NCBI GenBank assembly: GCA_951640165.1
Contig: OX621255.1
Location: forward strand, 496,001 to 560,000
From: Pseudoips prasinana
Taxonomy: Eukaryota; Arthropoda; Insecta; Lepidoptera; Nolidae
Length of the DNA stretch: 64,000 nucleotides
Direction of reading: 5' to 3'
Program-made: the position numbers and the translations under genes
In this document: one piece after another, positions 42,282 through 51,737 of the stretch
Layout of the letters: each line of letters begins with the position of its first letter
Position numbering within the stretch: the stretch's first letter is position 1
Notes under the pieces: generated by a model
The model's input: only the letters and a program-made list of their open reading frames with translations
Told to the model about the DNA's origin: nothing
Databases searched by the model: none

Positions 42282-42535
42282 CGATCACCGTCGACTAGTT
42301 GGTACTGCTCCTGCCTACGAAGCTGGTGGTCCTGGGTTCGAATCCCGGTAAGTGCAAATATTTGTGTGATGAGCACGAATATTTGTTTGTGAGTCATGGA
42401 TGTTTTCTATGTATATAAGTATTTATCTATCTATATAAGTATGTATATCGTCGCCTGGTACCCATAGTACAAGCTTTGCTTAGTTTGGGGCTAGGATGAT
42501 CTGTGTGACATTGTCCCTAGATATTATTATTATTA
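42282..42535 (+). mobile_element. tRNA-derived SINE, family 2
   Basis: Head GACTAGTTGGTACTGCTCCT and CCTGGGTTCGAATCCCGGTA; body and AGCTTTGCTTAGTTTGGGGC; (ATT)n tail. Close to 21001-21235. Confidence 0.8.
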
Positions 42536-42574
42536 TTAATGCGATATGTAGCGGGGTACACACATACACAATCT

Positions 42575-42893
42575 ATACATATAATAAAATCGTGAGTAAG
42601 TCAAAACTGTACATTGAATATTTTTTTAAAAAGGATACTTGGGGCGTGATCTACAATCAATATTGAAGCCAAAAATATAGTTTTAAGAATTTTTGTCTGT
42701 TTATCTGTTTGTCTGTATGTATGTCCGGGTTAAACTCAAAAAGTACTGCATGGATTAACTTCTAATTTCGCATGAATATTACTAAGAGGTCGGGTCAACA
42801 TATAGGCTACATATTATTACGCTATCATCTACGGGGGAGGAGCTGTAATCATTTATAAAGTTTAACGTGGGTAAAACCGCGGGGCACAGCTAT
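42575..42893 (+). repeat. Helitron-like repeat, near full length
   Basis: Starts at TCTATACATATAATAAAATC and ends GTAAAACCGCGGGGCACAGC. A nearly parallel copy lies 230 bp downstream, and part of one at 1-285. Confidence 0.65.
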
Positions 42894-42906
42894 TACAGAA
42901 TAATAT

Positions 42907-42937
42907 GCTCGTCGGTTGTCTGTCACAACCGACGAGC
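42907..42937. repeat. GC-rich 13-bp perfect hairpin
   Basis: GCTCGTCGGTTGT (42907-42919) pairs with 42925-42937 around loop CTGTC, 14 bp beyond the Helitron-like end. It could be a terminator-like hairpin or a foldback. Confidence 0.75.
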
Positions 42938-43127
42938 TTACCAGATAAATTAAAGATTCTGCCCTTTACGCCTCGTAATACTCGTGTTATCATCAACCAT
43001 TATCAGTCTTAAATATATCTACTTAGAATTTGTGTATTTGTTAAGCTAACGTGCGATATTGTGACGTGGAACCTAATCATTTTAACTTAGAAAAATTTCT
43101 TACTGCCGAGTCTATCTGGCAAATCTA

Positions 43128-43404
43128 TACATATAATAAAATCGTAGGAAAGTCAAAACTGTACATGGAATATTTTTTAAAAAGGATACTAAAAATATAG
43201 TTTTATAATTGTTGTCTGTTTATCTGTTTGTCTGTATGTATGTCCGGCCTAAACTCAAAAAGTACTACATGGATTTAATTAAAATTTTGCATGAATATTA
43301 CTAAGAGGTCGGGCCAACACATATTATCACGATATCACCTACGGAGGACGACCTGTGATAATTTATAAAGTTTAACGCGGGTAAAACCGCGGGGCACAGC
43401 TATT
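43128..43404 (+). repeat. Helitron-like repeat, second copy
   Basis: TCTATACATATAATAAAATC start, GTATGTATGTCCGGCCTAAA, ACTAAGAGGTCGGGCCAACA and GCGGGTAAAACCGCGGGGCA end. Internally shorter than 42575-42893. Confidence 0.65.
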
Positions 43405-43429
43405 ATGTAAATAAGAAAAAGACGTCAAG

Positions 43430-43570
43430 ATCGACAACATCTAAACTCCACTCTCTCAAGTCTCAAGTCCTCCACTACTGGACTTAGGCTTCCTCCAGGG
43501 GTTTCCACTACGTCGCCATTCGGAGGGGTTTGCCATAGTCACCGCAATTGGCATACGAGTTCGTGACCGC
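43430..43570 (-). mobile_element. Non-LTR 3'-UTR fragment
   Basis: Minus strand: CCAATTGCGGTGACTATGGC, CAAACCCCTCCGAATGGCGA and AGTCCAGTAGTGGAGGAC, aligned with 17500-17625. Confidence 0.55.
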
Positions 43571-43624
43571 AGATAGGTATGCAAGGATCAAACCGTCAAT
43601 ACAAAGGGTCAGATCTAAGAGAGC

Positions 43625-44175
43625 TGATAGGGCATAGTGTTCATTCGCTCAAAGAGCAGCCCGTTTGGGGAAGTACCTCCACCTTACAGAAGACATTCCT
43701 TAGTAATAATATAAATAATTTTAATGTTGGGTTTCTGCGTGTGAATAAGGTCGCCAGAGCTCATCGGGATGGGGGGGAAGGGTCAGCAACAATTGTTTGC
43801 TGTTTTTAAAGGCCGGCAACGTACCCGCGACTCCTCTGGTATTGACGGGCCTGTTGGCGTGGTTGGCAAATGCTTGCTTTTCACGCCGGAGGTCGTGGGT
43901 TCGATTCCCACCCAGGACAGATATTTGTGTGCATAAACATGTCTGTTTGTCCTGAGTCTGGGTGTAATTATCTATATAAGTATGTATTTACAAAAGAAAA
44001 GTAGTATATGTATTATATCAGTTATCTGGTTTCCATAGTACAAGCTCTGCTTAGTTTGGGATCAGATGGCCGTGTGTTAATAGTGTCCCAGAATATTATT
44101 ATTATTATTGCGAGTGTCCATGGGCGGCGGTGATCACTTACCATCATCAGGTGACCCCATTACTCGTTTGCCACA
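43625..44175 (+). repeat. Interspersed repeat A, interrupted by a SINE
   Basis: Both halves (43625-43844 and 44106-44175) match 30590-30698 plus 37052-37255. The interruption is the SINE at 43845-44106. Confidence 0.82.
43845..44106 (+). mobile_element. SINE family 2b, full length, in repeat A
   Basis: Head TGGCAAATGCTTGCTTTTCA and GTGGGTTCGATTCCCACCCA, body TGTCTGTTTGTCCTGAGTCT, AGTTTGGGATCAGATGGCCG, (ATT)n tail. Flanked by TATTG (43840-43844, 44106-44110), consistent with a short target duplication. Confidence 0.82.
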
Positions 44176-44179
44176 GCGC

Positions 44180-44436
44180 CATATTTATTTGCAGTTTTGA
44201 ATAGTTTTACATTTTAGTTTTAGTTTCATATATTATATATATTATAAAAATAGTATATCAGTAAATAAAAAAAAAAACAAAATAATAACACAAAAAATAA
44301 TAATACCAAAATAACCTAAAAAAAATTACTTTACTTTTTTTATTTTTTTATAACTATTATTATGAAATTGTTTGCAACAAATTTGCTGCGCACTATGGTA
44401 TGGGCCTTAAAAATATAATTGTTATATATATATTAC
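44180..44436. other. AT-rich, no gene
   Basis: A-rich and T-rich runs at 44260-44350; otherwise nothing. Confidence 0.5.
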
Positions 44437-45700
44437 CGGAAATGTATGAAATCAAGGAATTGTATACAATTCCTAGGAAATGTGTACAATTCCGATACTA
44501 TTTAGGAAATGTATAAAATATTGTATGAAAAACTATTTAATGCATAGATATCCTAGGAAATGTATAAATTTCCTCGGAATTGTATATAATTCCAATATCG
44601 TATTAGGAAATGTATAAAGTAAATGCTTTCTGTAATAAAACATGTTGTTAATAATATTTTTTTATTAAAGCACTTATTGAGACAATCGGGTAACAGTCAT
44701 ACCGTAAAATTATAATTATATGTTCATATTATCTTACTAATTAAAACTTCTAAAATCAACAATCGATTAACTTTTAACGTATCACAAAATTTACGTATCT
44801 TATAAAATGAAATTTCCATTTGGCAAGTAAGCAGTCTGATAATTAAGTAATTATAAATGTCACAGTATAAAAGTAAATCTTTATATTATAATACTTTGTC
44901 AGTCTCTATAGCTATTTATTTTTGCAGGGTAAGCTTGAATGGCATTTGGAAGTACATAATACTTTACTTTTAAAACACAGACATCTTGCTGTAGCACAGT
45001 TTTTCTTGCAAAGGCACTTCTTAAATCCCTGGCCGGTTCCAGTGGATTGCAAGTTGGCAACTGACCGTAGTGCCATCTCAGTACTCGGTACATCGTCTGC
45101 ATCAAGAAGAACTCTTGGACACACATTAATCTGAGATCGAGCATATAATTGTTTTAAAATACCGTTCTTGGTACCAATCTGATAGAGTTCATCATCGGTT
45201 TTAGTCAAAACTACACCAATAATGTTACGTGCATGACCTCGTCCTCTATCAACCTCAGGAACTGCAATTCGTACTGAAGCGCCAATAGGTACAGGGGCCA
45301 ACTTCTTTTCACTCAATTTCAGCATTTTTTCGGCTTGTTGTTGTAGGTTTTTCTTAGCATTTTGACGATTATCTAGTACTTTATCTTTTTTTGAACATAT
45401 TGGACACAAAACTTTGGATACAAATTCTTCATCGGGTGATTCTTCAGCAACAGCGCAAATAGCGTGCCGATCGCAGGGTCGGGCAAAGCAATACCCTCCC
45501 CTCGTCCCGTTGTCCCCGCGTACCCACCAATATCTTAAATGTTTTACATTTCCGATTGCTATTTAGGAAATGTATAGATTTCCTAGGAAATGTGTAATGT
45601 GTAAGTATAATATAATTTATTTCACACATTTCCGTGCGATTTTAGGAATTACATACATTACCTAGGAATTGTATACAATGACGGATTACATACATTTCCG
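44437..45700 (-). mobile_element. Small DNA transposon with repeat-rich inverted termini
   Basis: Left end CGGAAATGTATG (44437) and right end CATACATTTCCG (45700) are inverted, as are the inner blocks ATTGTATACAATTCCTAGG. Both subterminal regions (44437-44610 and 45540-45700) carry many variants of TAGGAAATGTATA and GGAATTGTATACAATTCC. The centre holds a C-terminal transposase-like frame (44912-45530). The flanking TTAC/TTAA suggests, but does not prove, a 3-4 bp duplication. It looks like an internally deleted derivative of a larger element. Confidence 0.65.
44912..45530 (-). pseudogene. C-terminal part of a KRAB-A-domain-containing-protein-2-like / Ginger-like integrase protein with CXC domain
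   Basis: The frame is open from about 45530 to the stop at 44912. N-terminal zinc-binding part: GYCFARPCDRH then VLCPICSKKDK. Middle: LAPVPIGASVRIAVPEVDRG and RNIIGVVLTKTDDELYQIG, a small beta-rich chromo-like or SH3-like fold after an integrase. C-terminus: KCLCKKNCATARCLCFKSK followed by CTSKCHSSLPC, a CXC (tesmin-like) cysteine array. In insects such tails follow an rve integrase in proteins annotated KRAB-A domain-containing protein 2-like; here the integrase is absent. The identification is from memory of that family. Confidence 0.6.
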
Positions 45701-46529
45701 TTAACATATATACTAGATACGCTGCGAAGCGCCGTGAGCGCTTCGTTTATATCTACCCACCGCAACACAAAAAAAATAAAATTATAATCTAGTCGGCATG
45801 GATGTATGGAATTTGTGAATTTGTGTTATTTGTAAAATTGTTTAGGTGTTTATTTGTATTGTATAGTTTAGTATTTTAGTTTAGTTTAGTATTGGTAAGT
45901 AGCCCACGCTTGGCGTCCTATATTAAGTATTTAATTTGTCTGCAAGTGAATGTACATATTCTTAAGAGAAATAAAGAATCTTTAATCATTTAGTGGCACA
46001 ATTTATGATCTAGGCCAGCTATTATACATAAATCTACAAGCTATACGCTTTCGATATTTAAATTGTACCTGGAATTATATTTAGATTCGTTGACTTTTAC
46101 TAAACACGCCATCATACCAAAAATTCAGTGAGTATTTTACTTGTGTTTACAAAAGAGGAAATCTAAAATAAATTATAAATAAATAGATTGGTTTACAATC
46201 TTACAACTTAGCGTTAGGTAACGATATTGAACACCTGATCCCCTGATACTTTGTTTAAAAAGGATTTTCACGTAATCGCAGCGATTAGGTGGAATAACCG
46301 GATAAATTCAGTTTATTTGAGTAAAAAGGAAGTTAGGCAAGTAAATGGCTTCAACATATTATTAGAAAAGCTTATACTTTTAAGTCAGAATAATGTTCAA
46401 AGCATTGCTCAAAGTTATGGTGAGTACTCGATACTTAGCATAAACATTTCTTACGTAAGTTTTTAAAGCATATTTTATATTAATGTCGTTTTATTGTGAG
46501 ACAAAGAGTCCATTAATTTTCGTAGCATA
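45701..46529. other. No gene; possible non-LTR 3' end at 45895-45995
   Basis: 45895-45995 reads TAAGTAGCCCACGCTTGGCG then GAGAAATAAAGAATCTTTAA, which has the look of a retroelement 3' end with AATAAA. Other sequence is AT-rich. Confidence 0.4.
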
Positions 46530-47200
46530 CACTATTACATACATACATAGACTCACGCCTGTTTCCCAGAGGGGTAGACAGAGACAACGGATTTCCATTT
46601 GTCACGATCTTTGCATACTTCTTTTGCCTCGATTACTGTCATTATATTCTTCATACTTGCTCGCCGGTTTAGGGTACTTCTGACCAGCCCTTTCTTGAGA
46701 ACATCTCCAATTTGGTCAGAGAATGTTCGACGTGGTCTTCCCCTTCCGGTTGTCCCATTCACACAGGCCAGGTATACTTCTTTTGTCAATCTTCTTTCAT
46801 TCATCCTTTCTAAATGGCCAAACCATCTCAGCATGCCTTTTTTCAATCTTTGTGACTACATCCTCTTTCACACCATAACGCTCTCTTACATCAGTATTTC
46901 GAATTCTGTGTCTCAAAGTCACACCACACATACTTCTCAGAGCTCTCATTTCCACTGCATTTATTTTACTTTCATTCTTTTTCTGCCATACCCAACTTTT
47001 TCACTCACATTCACTCTGTTCCCCGCATTTACTCTTCAACAATATCTTTTTCATATTTCCCATCTCTCGTAAACAAAGTTCCCAAATATACAAACTCATT
47101 CATCTGTTCGACTTTCTCTCCTCCAATCACAATATCACACGTTGTCGTGTATTCATCCCTCTCTCCCCTCTCTACACTTTTGTAAGCTAATAATATCAGC
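46530..47200 (-). mobile_element. (ATGT)n-tailed non-LTR element, 3' fragment, frameshifted
   Basis: The longest copy of this family here: tail (TACA)n at 46533-46550 on the plus strand, C-terminal coding 46553-46846 ([40 protein letters not shown]), then upstream post-RT sequence around [20 protein letters not shown] near 46960 in another frame, and further coding-like DNA to about 47180. Several indels break it. Confidence 0.75.
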
Positions 47201-47212
47201 TATATTGTACAG

Positions 47213-47465
47213 ATAGACAAAAGAAGTATACCTGGCCTATGTGAATGGGACAACCGGAAGGAGAAGACCTCGTAGAACATTCTCTGACCAAATTAGAGAT
47301 GTTCTCAAGAAAGGGCAGGTCAGAGGTACCCTTGACCGGCGAGCATGTATGAAGAATATAATGACAATAAACGATGCAAAAGAGGTGTGCAAAGATCGTG
47401 AAGAATGGAAATCCGTTGTCTCTGCCTACCCCTCTGGGAAACTGGCGTGAGACTATGTATGTACA
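47213..47465 (+). mobile_element. (ATGT)n-tailed non-LTR 3' fragment, opposite orientation
   Basis: AGACAAAAGAAGTATACCTG to GCGTGAGACTATGTATGTAC: the last 250 bp of the same family, in plus orientation. Translated: [20 protein letters not shown] and [11 protein letters not shown]. Forms an inverted pair with 46550-46800. Confidence 0.78.
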
Positions 47466-48659
47466 CTTTCCAAAAAACTTTGTAAAAATCTTTGTTATTG
47501 AAGTAGTTGTGACCAAAACTAAAATATATTTTTCAATATTATTCACAGAGATGGGATTTCTTATGTTCAATGATCTTGCAAGGGTCAGTAAGTGGCACTG
47601 GCTAACGAAATTTGTAAAACCCTTCTTAATGTCCTTTAGAAGTCTCTAATGACGTACGTTTAGGCCGTTTTGAAGTAAATTCCAAATAAACATGTTTGTG
47701 TGCCTTTATCAGTGGGGACTCAATTACGATTTGGGGCTGAGCACTGTCGAGGGGATGATTCTATTCACGGAAGATTTTTTGGGTTGCTCCCCATTGTGAG
47801 TTAAGAGGATGTTAAAAGGATTTGAATGGGATACTTGAAGCAATTGCGTGTGGGAGCATCTAATTCGTAATTGGTATAGAAAATGTTTATTGATCTTATT
47901 ATATCCTTCATAATTATCAGTCTATTTATTCGTAATATTACCGTTCAGTTTATTTGGTTTTATTAAATGTTCCATCGAAATGAGTTCAATAAATTGGACG
48001 TATACCTTAGATCGCTTTGGTAATAACGTCAATTACAATTATGAAAAGAGTCGTTGACATGGAATTTATGAGTTTTTATAGAATGCCTTTGATAGCTTAT
48101 TTTTAAAGAGTTTTATTTCTTTGCCAAAACATATTTGCTTTGAAATACAATGTCAAAATAAATTACTTTTATTCGGTTGCTCTGAATCGTTGTTGTTACC
48201 AATATAAATTGATACAAAATATTAAGATTAAAATTTTTGCAAGAGCGTTTTGATCTTAGGTATATTTTAAACGTATACTTAGGTTATAATATAAAAATAA
48301 TTATAATATAGTACAGTGCTTCTGGCCGTTTGCCAATATCAACAAAGAGTCGCCAACTACCCATAGCATATTGTGCTGCAAGACCATTATTTTCAAAAAC
48401 TGGTGTCTATTAGAGTTTTTATGTGTAATTATGGTGTCCTTAACGTCTACGATAATGTACACAAATGGAGGAATGTGCCATATTGCCGTAAATTGTGATT
48501 TTCAAGGTTGATTCGCAAACTGAACTCAAGTCTAGTAAAGGGTCCCCTGATGTACCGGAGTAAGACTTTGACTTGACTGTGACGGACTACAATTGATTTT
48601 GACTCTGACTAAAGAATGAAAACTTTGCATACAGGCTATTATTATGAGACCATTATTTA
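47466..48659. other. No gene seen
   Basis: AT-rich unique-looking DNA; no frame above 62 codons with any motif. Confidence 0.5.
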
Positions 48660-48674
48660 TTACGGCTGAAGGAT

Positions 48675-48730
48675 TTTACAGCCATGTTCGTGGGTTCGAT
48701 TCCCACCGGGACAAATATTTGTGTGCATGT
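48675..48730 (+). mobile_element. SINE head fragment
   Basis: GTTCGTGGGTTCGATTCCCA then CGGGACAAATATTTGTGTGC: the B-box and first body bases of family 2b, then interrupted by the retroelement at 48735. Confidence 0.6.
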
Positions 48731-48734
48731 TGTT

Positions 48735-48978
48735 TATGAATTTAATAAATTCGTCTTTCCATCTTTCCGGGGGGGCGACCTCTTTTTCCGACGGGCCCAG
48801 CCCATGTAGCAATTTTTCTAGTCCATCTCTCTTTATCTTGGCGTGCAATGTGACCAGCCCACTTCCATTTAAGTTTCTTGCAGTGGGTTAGCGCATCAAT
48901 ACCTTTTTTCCTTTCTCTTATTTCGCCGTGTCGTTTTTTGTCTCTGAGTTTTAAGTTAAGAATGCTTCTCTTTGGCAT
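48735..48978 (-). pseudogene. RTE/related RT C-terminus, 3' part of an inverted insertion
   Basis: Minus frame: LKLRDKKRHGEIRERKKGID, KKLKWKWAGHIARQDKERWT and GKRGRPPGKMERR. This is the post-RT domain of an RTE-related polyprotein distinct from the 3007-4782 family. It abuts an RT fragment in opposite orientation at 49030. Confidence 0.65.
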
Positions 48979-49029
48979 TTTTAAATGTTTCCCTTCGTGT
49001 GCGTATTAAAGATCCAGGTAAAGCAACCA

Positions 49030-49140
49030 ACGTTTCGCAGATGACATCGTATTGTTCTCAGAAACCGCATCACAACTTGAAGAAACGATCAACGAACTTA
49101 ACTACGTCAGTCGCAATATTGGTCTTGAATTAAATCTGAC
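49030..49140 (+). pseudogene. RT palm fragment, inverted relative to its C-terminus
   Basis: Plus frame: FADDIVLFSETASQLEETIN then ELNYVSRNIGLELNL, the catalytic FADD motif C region of an RTE-type RT. Its position and opposite strand relative to 48735-48978 fit a single insertion with 5' inversion. Confidence 0.65.
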
Positions 49141-49190
49141 TGTCTGTCTGTAGGGTCCCGTTTTACCCTTTAGGTACGAGCCCTAAAAAA
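49141..49190 (-). repeat. Fragment of a GGGTCCCGTTTTACCC repeat
   Basis: GTCTGTCTGTAGGGTCCCGT and 'TTTACCCTTTAGGTACGAGC' with an A run: I recognise this as one end of a common lepidopteran interspersed repeat. Confidence 0.45.
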
Positions 49191-49207
49191 GTCAAACATG
49201 ACCTTTG

Positions 49208-49576
49208 ATGTTGGCGCTGCCGCGGTGTCGGTTATTAGCGATATCGTTTGTTTTCTGTTTTGGTGATAAACAAACTAGCGAACAGAGAAGTGGTCCGCAA
49301 TATATTGTGTACGGTGACCGTTTTGATAATACACAAGAAAATCAAGCTGTTCCAAATATCCAAGTACCTATCCCTTCGCCGCTCCCTATTGGTCTAGCTT
49401 TGAAAAATGTTTATAATGAGTCATCAATTATTGTCGTGCCGAATACTACATGTTGTGCTTATACTCGTACATCTAGAAGATGCATGTCAGCAATATGTTA
49501 TTGTACATTTTCTGTCTTAGATATTTATAAAAAAATGGTCATTAATTTTAAAATAAGAGTAATGTATGTATGGTGA
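49208..49576 (+). CDS. Hypothetical small secreted protein candidate
   Basis: ATG at 49208 opens 122 codons. The start MLALPRCRLLAISFVFCFG has a basic n-region and a hydrophobic core, and a cleavage after CFG is plausible. The rest has a proline-containing part (VPIPSPLPIGLALKNVY) and a cysteine cluster (TCCAYTRTSRRCMSAICYC), ending in a hydrophobic, basic tail. I do not recognise a family. There is no clear poly(A) signal or splice site, and transposon fragments lie on both sides. It could be an exon of a host gene, part of an unrecognised element, or a chance frame. Confidence 0.3.
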   Translation: MLALPRCRLLAISFVFCFGDKQTSEQRSGPQYIVYGDRFDNTQENQAVPNIQVPIPSPLPIGLALKNVYNESSIIVVPNTTCCAYTRTSRRCMSAICYCTFSVLDIYKKMVINFKIRVMYVW

Positions 49577-49660
49577 TGCATGTTAACAATAGAAATCTAA
49601 TCACAAAATTAATATTTGTATACCGTGAAACGGTTAAGTGGGGGAACTTCTAAATCTAAA

Positions 49661-49910
49661 CGGTCATCGCAGCCTAGTTGTTAGTGCTCCTGCCTACGAA
49701 GCTGGTGGTCCTGGGTTCAAATCCCGGTAAGTGCAAATATTTGTGCGATGAGCACGAATATTTGTTTCTGAGTCATGGATGTTTTCTATGGATTTAAGTA
49801 TTTATCTATCTATATAAGTATGTATATCGTCGCCTGCTACCCATAGTACAAGCTTTGCTTAGTTTGGGGCAAGAATGATCTGTGTGACATTGTCCCTAGA
49901 TAATATATTA
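49661..49910 (+). mobile_element. tRNA-derived SINE, family 2
   Basis: GTCATCGCAGCCTAGTTGTT, CTGGGTTCAAATCCCGGTAA, ATGAGCACGAATATTTGTTT and GCTTTGCTTAGTTTGGGGCA. Full-length copy close to 42282-42535. Confidence 0.8.
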
Positions 49911-50142
49911 TGTATGTAACTACCACGTTTAATACAAATAAAGGATCTATCGATCTTTAAGATTTTTATAATTAAGAGCTGAATTTTTCAAATTGCAATT
50001 TTCAAACATCCAAAATCGTTCTGTAAGTACTCATTCACTGTGCATGTAAAAGGGAAATCGTTGCTACGAGAGACTAAGCTAAGTGATTTATAGGATGTTT
50101 AAATAAATCTAGGGACGGGTTCCTAGGTTTGTTAATTCTCCA

Positions 50143-50280
50143 ACTGCCAACGGTCTAGCGGTAGCGTGTTAACCGCAGATAAAGAGTTCCTGAGTTCAAA
50201 TCCAGGGTTGTGCCGAAAAGTAATTTTGGGATTTTTCTGTAAAAGAAAAATTCTTCAGTATCATCCCGTATCTTTAACGT
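50143..50280 (+). mobile_element. tRNA-derived SINE, family 1, 3'-shortened
   Basis: CAACGGTCTAGCGGTAGCGT, B-box GAGTTCAAATCCAGGGTTG, then TAATTTTGGGATTTTTCTGT; diverged from 4904-5222 and lacking its 3' half. Confidence 0.7.
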
Positions 50281-50320
50281 ATGCCCATACGATAAAACAA
50301 AGTTACACCAGTAGAATGTA

Positions 50321-50445
50321 CAGACGCCAACACATCGAGCTACCCCAATCTGTCAAATTTCCCCAATTGAAAGTGAACCTTATGCTTTTCTGATAAAGTT
50401 AAAAACTATAAAAGAAATTTGACAGATTGTAGTAGCTGGCGTCTG
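50321..50445. mobile_element. CAGACGCC-family MITE, longest copy
   Basis: CAGACGCCAACACATCGAGC at the left; the right end GTAGCTGGCGTCTG is inverted, with TA on each side (50319-50320, 50446-50447). Inner arms AATCTGTCAAATTT/AAATTTGACAGATT extend the foldback. Core GAAAGTGAACCTTATGCTTT is shared with 12998-13063. Confidence 0.78.
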
Positions 50446-50449
50446 TACT

Positions 50450-51326
50450 TATCTACATTATATTTTCATATTTGTTTGTATTATTTCCTTTGTACCTGGC
50501 ACGTCCTTAAGCTAGTTTTAGATTTACAACGGGAATGCTACATATAATGTTGTTTAGGATAATTTAGCTTACTATAAGACGTTAGCAAAGTGATTGGGCT
50601 GACGGCAGCCCAAAGGCAACCTTACTTAAACGTGCACGGTATATTGTATAATTATATTGTTATATACTTGGGTATAACAAGACTGATATGCAAGACCACC
50701 TCTTTGTTGTCCGATATTCCCTCGGCGTGCCATGGTTTAGAAGGACTCTTTCATACCCATTTCAGTTTAAAAGAAAACCATAAAAAATACCTATTCTCAT
50801 ATCGGTTTTGCCTTATAATTGCAAACCACTGATTTATTCTGGCCAATATTATGGGCCTTAAAATAAAAATATGTTTAATTTTTACGCCCAACTAGAATAA
50901 TAAATAATTTCTAAGAACTAATTAAAATGACAGCATTTGTAACCCTTAAATAATTCTATGTTACCTAGTATAATAATACTGGATAGTTCTCTGCACTCGA
51001 GTAAATGAATATTTTTTCTTTGCCTATTCATTCACTAACCTAGATACATATTTGTAAAAAGTAACTGTTTTTATACATAAACATTGACAGTACTGTCTGT
51101 TGTAATGAAAACATTCGTAATTGTGACTTTTTACTTCAACTATTTTATATTGTATATTTATCTATTTATATAATTATAATAATAATGATATAACTAAATA
51201 AATATAATAAAATAATAAATATCATAATGTATGCTACACTATGATATTTACGTGTAATTTTACCTAAGAACGATAATATTATTTAAAATGATTTAGACAG
51301 TGTGTTTAAATAGGTACATAATATAA
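50450..51326. other. No gene seen
   Basis: AT-rich, including TA/ATA-rich parts at 51150-51330. Confidence 0.5.
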
Positions 51327-51500
51327 TAATAATAATAATATCTAGGGACAATGTCACACAGATCATCCTAGCCCCAAACTAAGCAAAGCTTGTACTATGG
51401 GTACCAGGCGACGATATGCATACTTATATAGATAGATAAATACTTAAATACATAGAAAACATCCATGACTCAGAAACAAATATTCGTGCTCATCACACCT
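51327..51500 (-). mobile_element. tRNA-derived SINE, family 2, head missing
   Basis: (AAT)n tail at 51327-51340, CCCCAAACTAAGCAAAGCTT, CATGACTCAGAAACAAATAT and CGTGCTCATCACAC, after which sequence changes abruptly. Confidence 0.75.
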
Positions 51501-51554
51501 TTCACAGGCTGAAAGACAAGGTTACGTGTCTCTAACTTAGGAGCATGGCGTATA

Positions 51555-51695
51555 TATAGGATGGCACTGGTGTAGCACCATTAAGCACCAAGAGAAGTCC
51601 ACAGCAAGGAAATTTAGTAAACGCGTCTGCTGGTGGATGGTCGAATTCGCACCGCTGTTTGCGGGTGGCATGCAAGGACATTGCCACTGCTTTAA
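51555..51695 (+). mobile_element. R1-type 3'-UTR fragment, decayed
   Basis: GAGAAGTCCACAGCAAGGAA, GTCGAATTCGCACCGCTGTT and TGCGGGTGGCATGCAAGG parallel the 3' UTR of the R1-clade element (minus strand 22650-22745). Substituted and lacking a poly(A). Confidence 0.5.
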
Positions 51696-51737
51696 CAAAA
51701 ATGTTAAAACATTTATACAATTTATTTTATAATGGTA

